In this document: piece by piece, positions 1 through 10,923 of the stretch
Position numbering within the stretch: position 1 is the first letter of the stretch
How the letters are laid out: every line of letters starts with the position of its first letter
Source: Pelargonium nanum
Taxonomy: Eukaryota > Streptophyta > Magnoliopsida > Geraniales > Geraniaceae
Assembly (NCBI GenBank): GCA_036897485.1
Contig: JAYMTF010000190.1
Location: forward strand, 1 to 46,589
Length of the DNA: 46,589 bases
Reading direction: 5' to 3'
The notes under the pieces: model-generated
The model's input: only the letters and a program-made list of their open reading frames with translations
What the model was told of the DNA's origin: nothing
The model's database searches: none
Position numbers and translations under genes: made by a program

Positions 1-96
1 GCCACCGTCTCCGCCTTCCACTGCTACTCTTTGCGCACCCGGACTGAACTCTGCCATGACCGCGAGCAAATATATAACATTAATTAACTTCTCCAT
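1..96 (-). CDS. Possible 5' end of a leftward gene, cut by the window edge
   Basis: On the - strand the frame is open from an ATG at 96 to the window edge, with a second in-frame ATG at 57. From 57 the peptide reads MAEFSPGAQRVAVEGGDGG. From 96 the extra residues are hydrophobic (LINVIYLLAV) and would look like a signal peptide. The first 60 bases are clearly more GC-rich than the DNA that follows, which suits coding sequence. A TATATAAG lies at 110..103 on the same strand. It is so close to the ATG at 96 that the ATG at 57 is the likelier start. No family can be named from so few residues. If real, this gene is divergent to the SFR2 gene and shares a promoter interval of about 370 bases with it. 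Confidence 0.35.
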   Translation of the reverse strand, partial: MEKLINVIYLLAVMAEFSPGAQRVAVEGGDGG

Positions 97-429
97 AATT
101 TTCTTATATAAGAAAGGAAACATATTTTGAGAGTAAAGTCCACATACTTGTAATTATAAAAAAAAAGTCCACATACTTGTATAAAATTAGTAAATAAAAT
201 TCCACTTCACCCCGATATTTTTAAAATTGATCAAAACTAGGAAAGTATATACTAAATTTTGCAAAAAATGCGAAATTGGTAGTTATCAGTGAAGGTAGCT
301 GCAAGATTCTTCCATTAACAACCGCCAGTCAGTGCTGCCACGTGGACAAGCCCTCAACTCAACGCTTCACTTCTTCTCTTACCTTCGCTCACCGCCGTGT
401 TGTGCTCTGTTTTCTTCTCTGCTCCGATT
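97..429. promoter_or_regulatory. Promoter interval of the SFR2 gene, possibly bidirectional
   Basis: This AT-rich interval lies between the possible leftward ORF and the SFR2 start codon. It contains a palindromic TATA-like TTCTTATATAAGAA near 101-114 and a G-box, CACGTG, at 339-344 inside GCCACGTGGAC. The G-box is about 90 bases upstream of the SFR2 ATG. Such ACGT-core sites bind bZIP or bHLH factors and are frequent in ABA- and stress-responsive promoters. That this one is used is inference. Confidence 0.45.
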
Positions 430-3400
430 ATGGCCTTCGTCGCAATCTTCGTCTCCGCCACCAAGCTCGCCGGAATCTTGGTCACCGTCACCGTCGCCGC
501 CAACGCCTTCTCCTACTCCCGTTTCCGGCGTAAGAGCCTCCTTCCATTTCGCTCCCCCATCGACGAGTCCTCCGACACTCTCGCTGACTTCAACGCTGTT
601 CCAGGTTATCTTAATTTTTTTACTAATCCTTCATTTTCCTTGTGTTTTATCTCTATCTATTGAACTGCATGTACCTTTTTGAAACTATTGTCGATTTCTG
701 GATTTGGACTGTTACATTGTGTGATTGTGTCGATTTCTGAAGTGTTTTGATTTCGTTTTTGTGTTGTGTGGTTGATTCGTTGGTGAATTTGTGTTACCTC
801 CAGTCAAAATGAGTGTTTAATTTCACATTTTTGTGAAATTTTAAGGATAAGTTTAGATAAGGTTGTGTATTTTACCTAACTTGTGTTATTGTTAATTCAA
901 CTAGACACTCATTTTGTGAAGGAAGGAGTATATATGTCGATACTTTGGACCTTTTTGTTATTGATTTTGGTCTTTTGTAGTTGTTGGGTACGTGTTTGAT
1001 GTTTTGTCTCTGAGAATATTATGTGATTTGGTGGACTGAGAGGGATTGACTCTTCTCTCTAATTTGTCAATGGAATAGTAAGTGATCGTGTGGGGTAACT
1101 GGGGTTTGTGTTGTATGATTTTTAGCAGGAGAAGGAAATGAGTTCTTCTTCGGCTTGGCTACAGCGCCTGCGCATGTGGAGGACAGGCTTAATGATGCTT
1201 GGCTCCAGTTTGCGGAAGAAGATGAGGAATCGAGTGACAAGGCAGATTTGCAGCATGAGATGCAGCCAGCTGATGCGGTAATGGGTTCTGCTACTGCAGA
1301 TGGTGGGTCTCATCCTGCACTTTTATCTACAAAGGTAGATAGCAACATTGCAAGGAAAATGAAGCCTCTCAAAATTGCCATGGAAGCAATGATTAGAGGG
1401 TTCGAGAAGTACAATGACAAGGAAGAAGAATTAGAAGAAAAGGGAATGGAGCACACACCGGGTGAGGAACAACATCATAATGTAGCTGCTTGGCACAACG
1501 TTCCAAACCCGTAAGCACTTTTCAGTGATATGATGTCTTAAAAAAAAGTTAAATACTTACGTGTGGAAAGCTGAGCAGGACTAATCTGATTCAAGTCAAG
1601 CTTAAGTATTCTTTGATCAATCCTTGCATTTGCTAGACTTGCAAATTCTATGTAAGACATAAATACTGGTGACTTTACCGTTAATTAATTCCTTTATAAT
1701 CTCAGGCAAGAAAGGCTGAGGTTTTGGTCCGATCCTGATATTGAATTGAAACTGGCAAAAGGTACTGGCGTAAGTGTCTTCCGGATGGGGATAGATTGGA
1801 CTAGAATTATGCCGAAGGAGCCAATCAATGGCCTTAAAGAAGTTGTAAGTTTGATACTGACCTTTCACATATGTTAAACCTTTTGATGTGCCGTGACCTC
1901 TTTTTTATGGAAGTTCGATGGACAACATAAATAATTACTACTGGAGTTTAATACCAGGTGTAAGTCATCAAATGTTCTTTGACAGTTATTCTAAGGCAAT
2001 ATGTCTGAAATGTTTCTTATTTATGGTATACATAAGAATTTCAAGTTACATTAGCTAATAGGGATGGAAGAGAATGTAAGGATTTAAGGTACTTCTTTGA
2101 AATCGATTCATTCATCTTCTTGCCAAATAGAAAGTCTGGACTGAGTTCAGTCTCATGCTTCATTTTAGGTTAATTATGCAGCACTAGAACGCTATAGGTG
2201 GATCATAAACAGGGTTCACTCATATGGAATGAAAGTGATGCTTACTCTATTTCATCACTCACTGCCACCATGGGCTGGTGAGTATGGTGGATGGAAGCTG
2301 GAAAAGACTGTTGATTATTTCATGGATTTTACCAGGTTAGTCTACTCGAAAGAGGTGGCCTTATATTTTGTCAGTTATATTCTAAAATGTTTGTGCTGCC
2401 TACTTTACACATGTGAGAACATGTTTGGGAAATTTAAGGAATATTTCATTCTTTTATGTGATTAACATTTCTGTATAAATGGGTTCTTGCTTTATGGAGT
2501 AACTCGATATTCTATACTTATAGTCATATTTACAAATTCTTTCTTATGCTTTTGTTTATTGCAGGCTTGTCGTTGATAGTGTTTCTGATTTGGTTGACTA
2601 CTGGGTTACATTTAATGAGCCTCATGTGTTCTGTATGCTCACTTATTGTGCGGGTGCTTGGCCTGGCGGAAATCCTGATATGCTGGAGGTCGCCATGTCT
2701 GCTCTACCAATGGGTGTTTTTAACCAGGCCATGCATTGGATCTCCATTGCACACTTGAAGGCCTATGAGTATATCCACGAGCAAAGGTCTCTTTTTCACA
2801 TACAAAAATTTGGAAAAAAAAACAAATATTTATATGAAAATTTTGCATACTACAAGACAAGTCTGGGTATTTAGAACTTGGAAGATATACACATTCATTT
2901 CCCATTTGTTTTCTGTCCTTCTCAATATCTTTGGGCACCTCATCACAATTCAAAGTTTCATAACTGCTTTTCTGAATATACAACCTCGCTGAAGCTTTTG
3001 ATTCATTTTTAGCAGTGCCTTACCGAATCCAATAGTTGGCATAGCCCACCATGTGTCGTTCATGCGGCCATATGGTCTCTTTGATATTGCTGCCGTTTCA
3101 CTTGCTAATTCGATGACTGTCTTCCCATTCGTGGATAGTGTTTCTGAAAAGCTGGATTATATAGGCATAAACTACTATGGACAGGTTTTTACTTCACTAC
3201 AAAATGTTTTGAGCATTACGCTGGCTAGAACCATTCTTTGTCTGAACTCTGACAGCATTCTTGTACTGATCAGGAAGTGGTCTGTGGTGCTGGACTGAAG
3301 CTAGTAGAGACAGATGAATATAGTGAATCTGGGCGTGGGGTATATCCCGATGGCTTATACCGCATGCTGCTTCAGTTCCATGAAAGATACAAACATCTAA

Positions 3401-4734
3401 ATGTGCCATTTATCGTTACAGAAAATGGGGTTTCTGATGAGACAGATTTGATACGCCGGCCTTATTTGTTAGAGCATTTGATTGCTATATATGCAGCAAT
3501 GACCATGGTTTTGTCACTAAACTTTCTAAGCATTATTGGAATTGTGTTTGACTTCATTTTGTGGTATTTTCGGTTCTTGCATGAATGTCTAGTAAACTGA
3601 TGTTGGTCCTGCCTACTTGTTTAATTATTTTTCAGGGTGTCCCTGTGCTTGGTTACCTGTTTTGGACTATATCTGATAACTGGGAGTGGGCTGATGGCTA
3701 TGGTCCGAAGTTTGGCCTTGTTAGTGTTGATCGTGCCAACAATCTTGCCCGAATTCCGCGACCTTCGTACCATCTATTTTCAAAGGTACATATTGTGTGC
3801 TTGCTTTCGGTTTCTTAATCATCTTTACCCTCCCCAGACATTTTATTTACATTTAGTAATACTTGAGCGGGTCTCTTGATTTCAGATAGTGACCTCAGGT
3901 AAGATCACACGTCAAGACCGGATAAAGGCATGGAATGAACTCCGCCGAGCAGCTAAAGAGAAAAAATCACGACCATTTTACAGAGCAGTTAATAAACAAG
4001 GTTTAATGTATGCAGGTATGTAATGTAACTCGAGAATAACTGTCTCTGGCTTCGTTTTCATTGATTTATTTATTTATTGTTGGATATTTTATTCTCCTTC
4101 AAAAAAAAGTCCATTGTTAGTCTACATATTCAGTGGGTCTCCTTAGCTCTTGCTTTTATGCATCATCATACATAAGTTCACCTGTCCACGTGGGGACCAA
4201 GGTCCATTTTCTCTTATCTGGCCTGCACGTGAGGGGGAGTATAAGTGATAGTCCCGACTTAAGTCCACTATCCACGTGTTGCCCAGGTTTATCTCTCTTA
4301 TCCAGCCTGCACGTGAGGGGAGTGTTAAAAAGTCAATCACCTCTTGAAATACTAGTTGGGCTTTCAACTCCACCTATCAGTTTATACTTTTAGTTGAGTT
4401 GGTTTCTTACACATTTGACAACTGATAAGTTAATATGCATTAAAACCATTCACACTCCTTACTAGTATGCTTACCATTCCTTTCCAATCATACCCATTTA
4501 ACCACGATTCTTCATGTGTGCCCTTTAACAGGAGGCCTTGATGAGCCTTTACACCGCCCTTACGTTCAACGAGATTGGCGTTTCGGACACTACGAGATGG
4601 AAGGTCTGCATGACCCATTAAGTCATTTAACTAGATTGCTTCTTCGACCGTTGTCCCTCATAGGTAAAAGGAAAGCTCAAATAGAAGACGAGGAGGCTGA
4701 GTTGGTTCTACAGCCTGTGGAAGTCAGCTTGTGA
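430..4734 (+). CDS. SFR2: SFR2-type galactolipid:galactolipid galactosyltransferase (GH1 fold)
   Basis: The coding exons are 430-604, 1129-1510, 1706-1844, 2169-2335, 2565-2786, 3016-3184, 3274-3507, 3636-3785, 3886-4015 and 4532-4734. All phases join and give 656 residues. SFR2 sits in the outer chloroplast envelope. It moves galactose between monogalactosyldiacylglycerols to make oligogalactolipids, which protects membranes in freezing. The N-terminus has a hydrophobic anchor (about residues 5-25) followed by FSYSRFRR, as in the family. GH1 motifs are intact: FFFGLATAPAH, the acid/base Glu306 in TFNEPH, the nucleophile Glu468 in VTENGVSDE, and WTISDNWEWADGYGPKFGL. The two glutamates are 162 residues apart. 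The C-terminal block with RDWRFGHY is SFR2-specific and separates it from ordinary beta-glucosidases. The frame is open upstream to 397 but without another ATG, so 430 is the start. A long acidic insert (about residues 85-165) precedes the barrel. Confidence 0.95.
795..930. repeat. Stowaway-like MITE remnant in SFR2 intron 1
   Basis: The left end reads TACCTCCAGTCAAAATGAGTG and the right end CACTCATTTTGTGAAGGAAG then GAGTA. These are imperfect inverted copies of each other and resemble the CTCCCTCCGTCCC-type ends of Stowaway (Tc1/mariner) MITEs flanked by TA. The length of about 136 bases is within the usual range. It carries no coding sequence. Confidence 0.55.
4185..4334. repeat. Imperfect tandem duplication with CACGTG and purine-rich tract
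   Basis: Inside SFR2 intron 9, two related blocks follow one another, 4185-4240 and 4271-4323. Each begins TCCACGTG and ends with CCTGCACGTGAGGGG(G)AGT. The end of the second block, GAGGGGAGTGTTAAAA, looks like a polypurine tract followed by the TGTTAAA start typical of many plant Copia LTRs. This suggests a retrotransposon scar, but no LTR pair or internal domain is visible. Confidence 0.4.
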
Positions 4735-6001
4735 CTGCTTTGAAGTGCACAAATGTATGTATAATATATCTGTGTAGCTCAAGCCAAGGTAGAGGCATGT
4801 ATAGACAGACCTAAGGTGTATGTATATGCTTCCTAACCTTCCTTATTGAGTATTTTTTTTTTGTCTTGGGTGTGACAATTTAAGCACCAATGTATTTGAA
4901 TATATGCTTTGGCTGTAACAGGGTCATATAGGAAAGAGCCTCCCTCCCCTCCAATGGCCAAACTTCTACTGAGCCATTGATTTGATGCTTTAGTCATTAT
5001 TTTGTGCAGTTTTGTTTATTTATTTGGTTAAACAGATAGGTGATCCTCTACCTATTCGCTCGTCAATTGGAATCATATCTTAAATAATCGATTTTATCAC
5101 TATTACTCTTGGCCCTCCAAATCATTTTGGAGGTTTTGTGCTAAAATAAAAAGTTCGTGATTACATCTCTGGTTTGAGCTTCTCGGCGGAGTAACATGTA
5201 AATAGTAATAGAAGAACGTATAAGACTTTGTTTGGTCTCAACATGATTTAATATATGTGGTCATCAAGCCTAGTTTGTTTGAGAGCTAAGAAAGTATGTG
5301 AACAAATACTTTATTTGTAACTATACTTCATGTGGATATGACAATTGACATGGTCAACATTTGAATATTCATTTAGTTTAGACTTTAGACTCTAAAGTCA
5401 TTACAGATAATAATCCAATATTCTTTTTTACCAATAGGGATAATGGAATAAAATCATATATTTATGCAAAATTAATTTTGTTTCAAATGGTCTAAATTTC
5501 TCAAATAATGTACACACGCCACATGTCAACATGGGCAAACAGACCAATATTACACTTCTCGATTCTTCACCATTGCGATTTTGACATAAAAACTCGGGAA
5601 ATGATCCATGCATGCAGCCGTCATACATGTGAAATACATGTAAGGTTGAAATTGAATTATATCTGTCAATCACAACGGATACGAGACGAGCCTCACTACC
5701 CCGTCCTTTGAAAATCAAAGTTGTCCAAAAGCACGTGATCAAACCCACTTTTCACCTATCACAGTCTAACGCGTGTTTTATATGTATTTGATATGTAAGA
5801 CGGCTGCATGTGCTAATTCGCTCCCTAAAAACTACGTGCACGAGCCTATGGGCAACTAGACTTTCACCTTTTTCTTACCCACCACTAAACAAACAAAGAT
5901 ATGATGACGTTTTACTCGTGTGCCTCGCAAACTTCTCCAAATAAATTGGAGTCTCTCTCTCACACAAGCACACAGTTTCTCACTTAAAGAACTCAAGAGA
6001 A
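4735..6001. other. Spacer: SFR2 3' region and carboxypeptidase promoter
   Basis: The first 150-250 bases are probably SFR2 3' UTR. The rest is AT-rich and has no supported gene. A G-box CACGTG lies at 5732-5737. A CT-rich leader (TCTCTCTCTCACAC, about 5952-5965) precedes the carboxypeptidase ATG. No clear TATA box was seen; AATAAATT near 5939 is weak. Confidence 0.5.
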
Positions 6002-9000
6002 ATGGTCTCTTCAGCTCCAAGTCTTGTGTTCTCTCTTTTTCTTTTTCTTGGTTCCTTAATTATTCTCGGAGCCATTAATGCAGAGACAGAATCCTATGAA
6101 TCTGATAGGATTCTGAAACTTCCAGGACAGCCATCAACACCGTCCATCTCTCACTTCTCAGGCTACATCACCGTCCATCAACACCACGGGAGGGCCCTTT
6201 TTTATTGGTTCTTCGAGGCTCAATCTCAACCGTCCATCAAGCCCCTCGTCATCTGGTTCAATGGAGGTACACACATATAATATAATTATTGTATCATATC
6301 AGTACAGTTGTATATGTATACTTACATAGTACTTCTTTTTCTGAAAAATTAAGGTCCTGGGTGTTCCTCAATTGGGTATGGAGCAGCTATTGAACTGGGT
6401 CCTCTTAGAGTCAACAAAAATGGAACTGACCTTCACTTCAACAATCATGCTTGGAATCAAGGTACATACCACCTGTTCTTTTTTCTAGGATATTGTATAT
6501 CGTTCCGTTTTAGTTCCCGCACTTTTCAACCGTTTTTTAATTCAAAATTCATTACAACAATCTGTTTGTCGCAAAGTTGGTGTGCGTGACATCATTCTAC
6601 TTTGGCCCATTCCGTTAAAATCTACGACAGAATCCGTTAAAAAAAGTTATCCATGTGATCATGTCAGCAGTCACTAACGGATTCCGTCATAGATTTTAAC
6701 AGAATGGACTAAAGTAGAACGGCGTCACGCCAATTTTGGAATAAAATGGATCACTGCAATGAACTTTGGACTAAAATAAACCGGTTAAGAGGTTCATGTA
6801 CATCGTTCTGTTTTAGTTTCCGTACTTTCAACCTTTTTCATTTTAGTATAAACTTAATTACCGTAATTCCTTAATGCAAAGTTGGTGCGACAAAAAAAAA
6901 GTTATTCACGTCAGCAGTCACCAACAGATTCCATTATAGATTTCAGCCCAATGAATCGCAGTAAAACCGTGTCACACCAATTTTGGACTAAAACGGATCG
7001 TTGTAAAGAACAATTTGAATAATAGACAATCTTTATTAACTTTTATTATTATATTTTTATTATATATCTAATCATTTAGTAGTCTCTATCAATGAGCCTA
7101 ATTATTATATATTTGTTGGCCTGCAGAGGTGAATTTGCTGTTTGTGGAATCGCCAGTTGGAGTTGGGTTCTCATACACCAACACATCTTCTGATCTCACC
7201 AAATTAGATGATGCTTTTGTGGCTGAAGATGCCTACACTTTCATAGTGAATTGGCTGCGAAGATTTCCGCAGTTTAGAGACCGTGATTTGTACCTAACCG
7301 GAGAGAGTTATGCGGGCCACTACGTGCCTCAGCTCGCACAACTCATTTTTGACCGAAACAATAACATTAACCTCAAAGGTTTCATGGTATGTCATCTCCA
7401 TTTGGACCACAATACTACTTATTTTCATAAAAATTGTGTACAAGAAATGAAGAAATTGGGTTTTCAAGTCTTCTCCTATAACTATAATGAGCCGTCTCCT
7501 AAAATGTTGTAACCCTTATAAGCTATCCACTGAACGCTAAGGGCATCTCCGGTGAAGTTGCTAAGAGAGATTGTAAAAGTCTGTCCACGGTCATTGATGC
7601 GTTAGGACCACAAATAGGTCGTCTAAAAGTATTGGGACCATTAAAGTGGGAAAAAGAGGGCTAGTATGAAAATTTGAAACTCAAGTACAGTCTCACCGAT
7701 GCAGTAAACAAGTTTGATGAAGCCGACCTTTGATGACAATTTTTTATGTGCGATACCATCACTTGATGGGAGACTCGAATTTGAGCGTTTGAGGGGATAT
7801 AAGCGTCTTAAATTGTTTTCTCTAGTAGGTGCTCGTTCTAATGATGAGAATTAGGGTCACAATTTGAGTCTCATTGATAGTGCTAAGACATACGACACAC
7901 TCTCTCTCCTTTTTTAACACCCACAAAAAACTCTAAGATGCGCACAAGTTTCTTATAGCGCCATTTATGGAGATTGAAACCAACGATCTGATAGCTTTGA
8001 CCGTAGACTAATTGCGTGCAATAATTGCAGGTGGGGAATGCAGTAACAAATGATCATTATGACTACAAAGGACTGTTGGAATATGCATGGAGTCATAGTG
8101 TGGTGTCCGACCAGGTTTACGATGAAGCTAAACGAGTTTGTGACTTCAACGTTTCGAGCTGGTCTGATGATTGTATTAAGGTCATGAACTTAGTTTTTGA
8201 TCAGTACGGAGAGATTGATATCTACAACATTTATGCCCCCAAATGTCTTCTCAACTCTACTACATCTTCAACAGACCAGCTCGTTAATTCGGAGGTGAAG
8301 CTGATATATTTAACTGTATAATTATATATGCTAATGATTCAAAAATGTAATTAGCAAATAATGGAAATGTTTTTCAGATGATGAAAGATTATGGGAGGAG
8401 GAGAATTCCAGGAGGAGGATATGATCCATGCTACTCTGCGTACACACAAGATTATTTCAATCGACCAGATGTTCAATCAGCCTTTCATGTCAATACTCAT
8501 GCGACGAAGAATGCAAAATGGGAAGTCTGCAAGTAAGTTAAATCATTCATATTTAAAGTGTCAAACGATTCATAAACTATACATTAGAGGCGCCATTTGA
8601 ATTTCGGATCAGATTTGTTCAGTTTCAGATCGAATAAAATAAAAGTTGAATAAATATATATTTTTCAGCCACTTAGCTAGGAATATATATAATTATTAAG
8701 ATTACACATTGTCTCTAATGGTTTCTTCATTTTCATAGTGATTCCATCTTAAACACATACAATTTTACGGTTTTCTCCATCATGCCCATCTACACCAAAC
8801 TCATCAAAGGAGGTCTCAAGATATGGGTTTACAGGTAATATATGTACAAATATACATACAATGTTCTATCACTTTCTCAAGTCACTACTTTATTCTTTTC
8901 GAAAAAAGATAAGAGTTCACATTACTCAAGACGTTAGTTAGGTATAAAAGAAGAATTGTTTGGACAACATGTTCAACATTAACTAGTTTTGAGAAAACCT

Positions 9001-10923
9001 AGATATAGGATAATCTTTGATATGAAGACTCCAAAGTATGACCAGAAATACAATATTATTGGGCATGGTCCTACATGCATGCGCACATATGATTAGTGTA
9101 TATGAGAAAAAAGAAAGAGATTCTCAAATCAGATTATCTAGAAAAATAGTGTACAAGGACAAAGCATGGGTTTGACTCATAATCATATGTCATTGTTGGA
9201 TCTTTCCTCTTGTTTTGTTGTTATTGGCTTGATGCTTTTAGATTGTTATTTTTGGGTTTTCATTATTACAAAAGCATATACAGAGCTAGCAATTTGGGTG
9301 CAACAAACTATACAAAACTAGTTTGTTTGAATTCCCATATTTTAATCGTGTTTGTGTTGAAGAACGCAACATGTTTAGTTATCGTAGTTGTGTTAGGACC
9401 TCTAAAATATGCACACACGGTTAGTTAGTCGTGTTGTTTGTTGTGACACTCGCGCACGACACGTCAAACACACACTTAAAGGTACAAAAATTAAGCCTAA
9501 TAACGTGCCAAATGTGTCGGGTCGTGTCAAACGTGTTGATTTTATTGTACAGAAACTCTTTGGATCGTGTTTGTGTATATCGTGTGATCATGTCGTGTCA
9601 ACACTATGCATTTAGTTACCATGTTCATATTGGACCGTTCAACGCGATACTAAACTTGTTGTGTCGTGTTGCATCGTATTACAAACAAACAAGATTTCCG
9701 TGTTTTGTTTGATTTATAGCTTATTTAGCACGACACAAACACTACACGTACGAACAATTTGTCAACTCTAAGCATTCTTGCATGCATAATTTTGGTTGTA
9801 AAAATAAGAAATGGTGATAATATATTGATTTGTACATGCATGATGTAACAGTGGGGACACAGATGGGAGAGTACCAGTGATAGGGTCAAGATATTGGGTA
9901 GAGGCACTTGGATTGCCTCTCAAAACTCCTTGGAGATCTTGGTATCATCACCATCAGGTACCTACCTTACCTTTCTTCTTCACCACTCAATTATACTAAT
10001 ATTGACAAACCACAACTTGGCTTTGCTACTTGCTCAATCTCCTAAATTTATCCAATAATACAACTAGAATCAAATCAATTGGAAGTTTCCTAATAGAGGC
10101 TCATATGTTATGTAAAGGGACTTAACCATATGCTATTTTTATTGAGGTAACCTATGCACTCTTATCTTCTCAAGTATCGACTCATTGGAGCTGACAATTT
10201 GTGTATGCGTGTCGTGCTGAATGTTGTGTGTTGTACTACCAATATGAACATGACACAATTATAAACACAACACAAATTATCAGCTCTAGTACTCGTGTTC
10301 GATGTATATCTTAAACCTGAACTCTCTTCATATTCATATTTTTCAATATCTTTAAGAGGAAGTGTGTCAGATCTCTTATGTAACTCCTACTTGTTTTCTA
10401 CAAAACAAATTGAATGAACAAGTTTGACACTCTAAAACACATTGATGAACATGTAACAGTAAGTTTAGAGATGGCTATTCATATTAAAAAGAGTAACCGA
10501 TACGAAAGGAATCCAGATCGGATTAGATAAAGTTTGATTTTTCAGTGTAAAATGAGTGAGTTTGTCCAATTCAGTACGATATGAAATCGACCGGATCAAA
10601 ATTTTGTCCAATTAGATTTGAGATGCCCTCGAATTTGGATCCAATCTACTTAAGTTATATGCACTAATACAAAAAAATTATAAATTATCCTTTATAATTA
10701 TCGAACATATTCTTCCCATATCGTGTCTATATAAAATTTGTTTCTTATATCTCGTACCCGTGTATATATGCAGGTTGGTGGTAGGATGGTAGAGTACGAG
10801 GGATTGACATTAGTGACAGTACGAGGAGCAGGTCACTTGGTGCCTCTAAACAAGCCCACCCAGGCTCTCTCTCTCCTTCACTCTTTCTTGTCTGGCGACG
10901 ACCTCCCCTCCACCAGATACTGA
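6002..10923 (+). CDS. Serine carboxypeptidase-like protein, class II
   Basis: The exons are 6002-6266, 6354-6461, 7127-7386, 8031-8294, 8378-8532, 8739-8834, 9852-9957 and 10774-10923. They join in phase to 467 residues, normal for the S10 family. A signal peptide (about residues 1-27, [21 protein letters not shown]) sends it to the secretory route, so vacuole or apoplast. The oxyanion-hole motif NGGPGCSS is split over exons 1 and 2. The catalytic triad is present: Ser185 in GESYAG, Asp387 in GDTDGRVP and His439 in GAGHLVP. The motif [10 protein letters not shown] and the linker fit class II plant enzymes (peptidases) better than class I acyltransferases, but the natural substrate cannot be read from sequence. 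Introns 2, 3, 6 and 7 are enlarged by repeats. Confidence 0.95.
6497..7010. repeat. Two related foldback elements in carboxypeptidase intron 2
   Basis: The arms at 6571-6639 and 6675-6739 are near-perfect inverted copies; they share GCGTGAC, ATTCCGTTAAAATCTA and TCCGTTA in mirror order. A second, more diverged version follows directly at about 6800-7005, with GCAAAGTTGGTGCGAC at 6875 and GTCACACCAATTTTGG near 6970. Outer ends resembling CGTTCCGTTTTAGTTCCCG and its complement flank the arms. This matches common non-autonomous DNA elements of plants. No coding capacity is present. Confidence 0.65.
7541..8000. repeat. Probable MITE-like sequence in carboxypeptidase intron 3
   Basis: The intron holds AAGGGCATCTCCGGTGAAG at 7540, a motif that often marks the end of short plant DNA elements starting GGGCATCTCC. 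It is followed by sequence unlike the flanking intron. I could not find a clean matching inverted end, so the limits are uncertain. Confidence 0.3.
9395..9725. repeat. GTGTCGTGTC-rich dispersed repeat in carboxypeptidase intron 6
   Basis: The stretch is full of variants of CGTGTCGTGTC and its complement GACACGACAC, for example GTGTCGGGTCGTGTCAAACG near 9514. It is richer in GC than the surrounding intron. Such wording is typical of dispersed plant repeats. Related phrases recur at 10200-10260, 28465-28540 and 32890-32905. Confidence 0.45.
10188..10286. repeat. Small MITE with 17-base terminal inverted repeats
   Basis: The left end is GAGCTGACAATTTGTGT (10188-10204) and the right end is ACACAAATTATCAGCTC (10270-10286). 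They match as inverted repeats at 16 of 17 positions. The core contains GCGTGTCGTGCTG, which links it to the repeat at 9395-9725. It lies in intron 7 of the carboxypeptidase gene. Confidence 0.65.

Noticed and set aside
397..429. Upstream extension of SFR2 (LCSVFFSAPI)
   Set aside because: The frame is open but begins at GTG, not ATG; the conserved N-terminus starts at 430.
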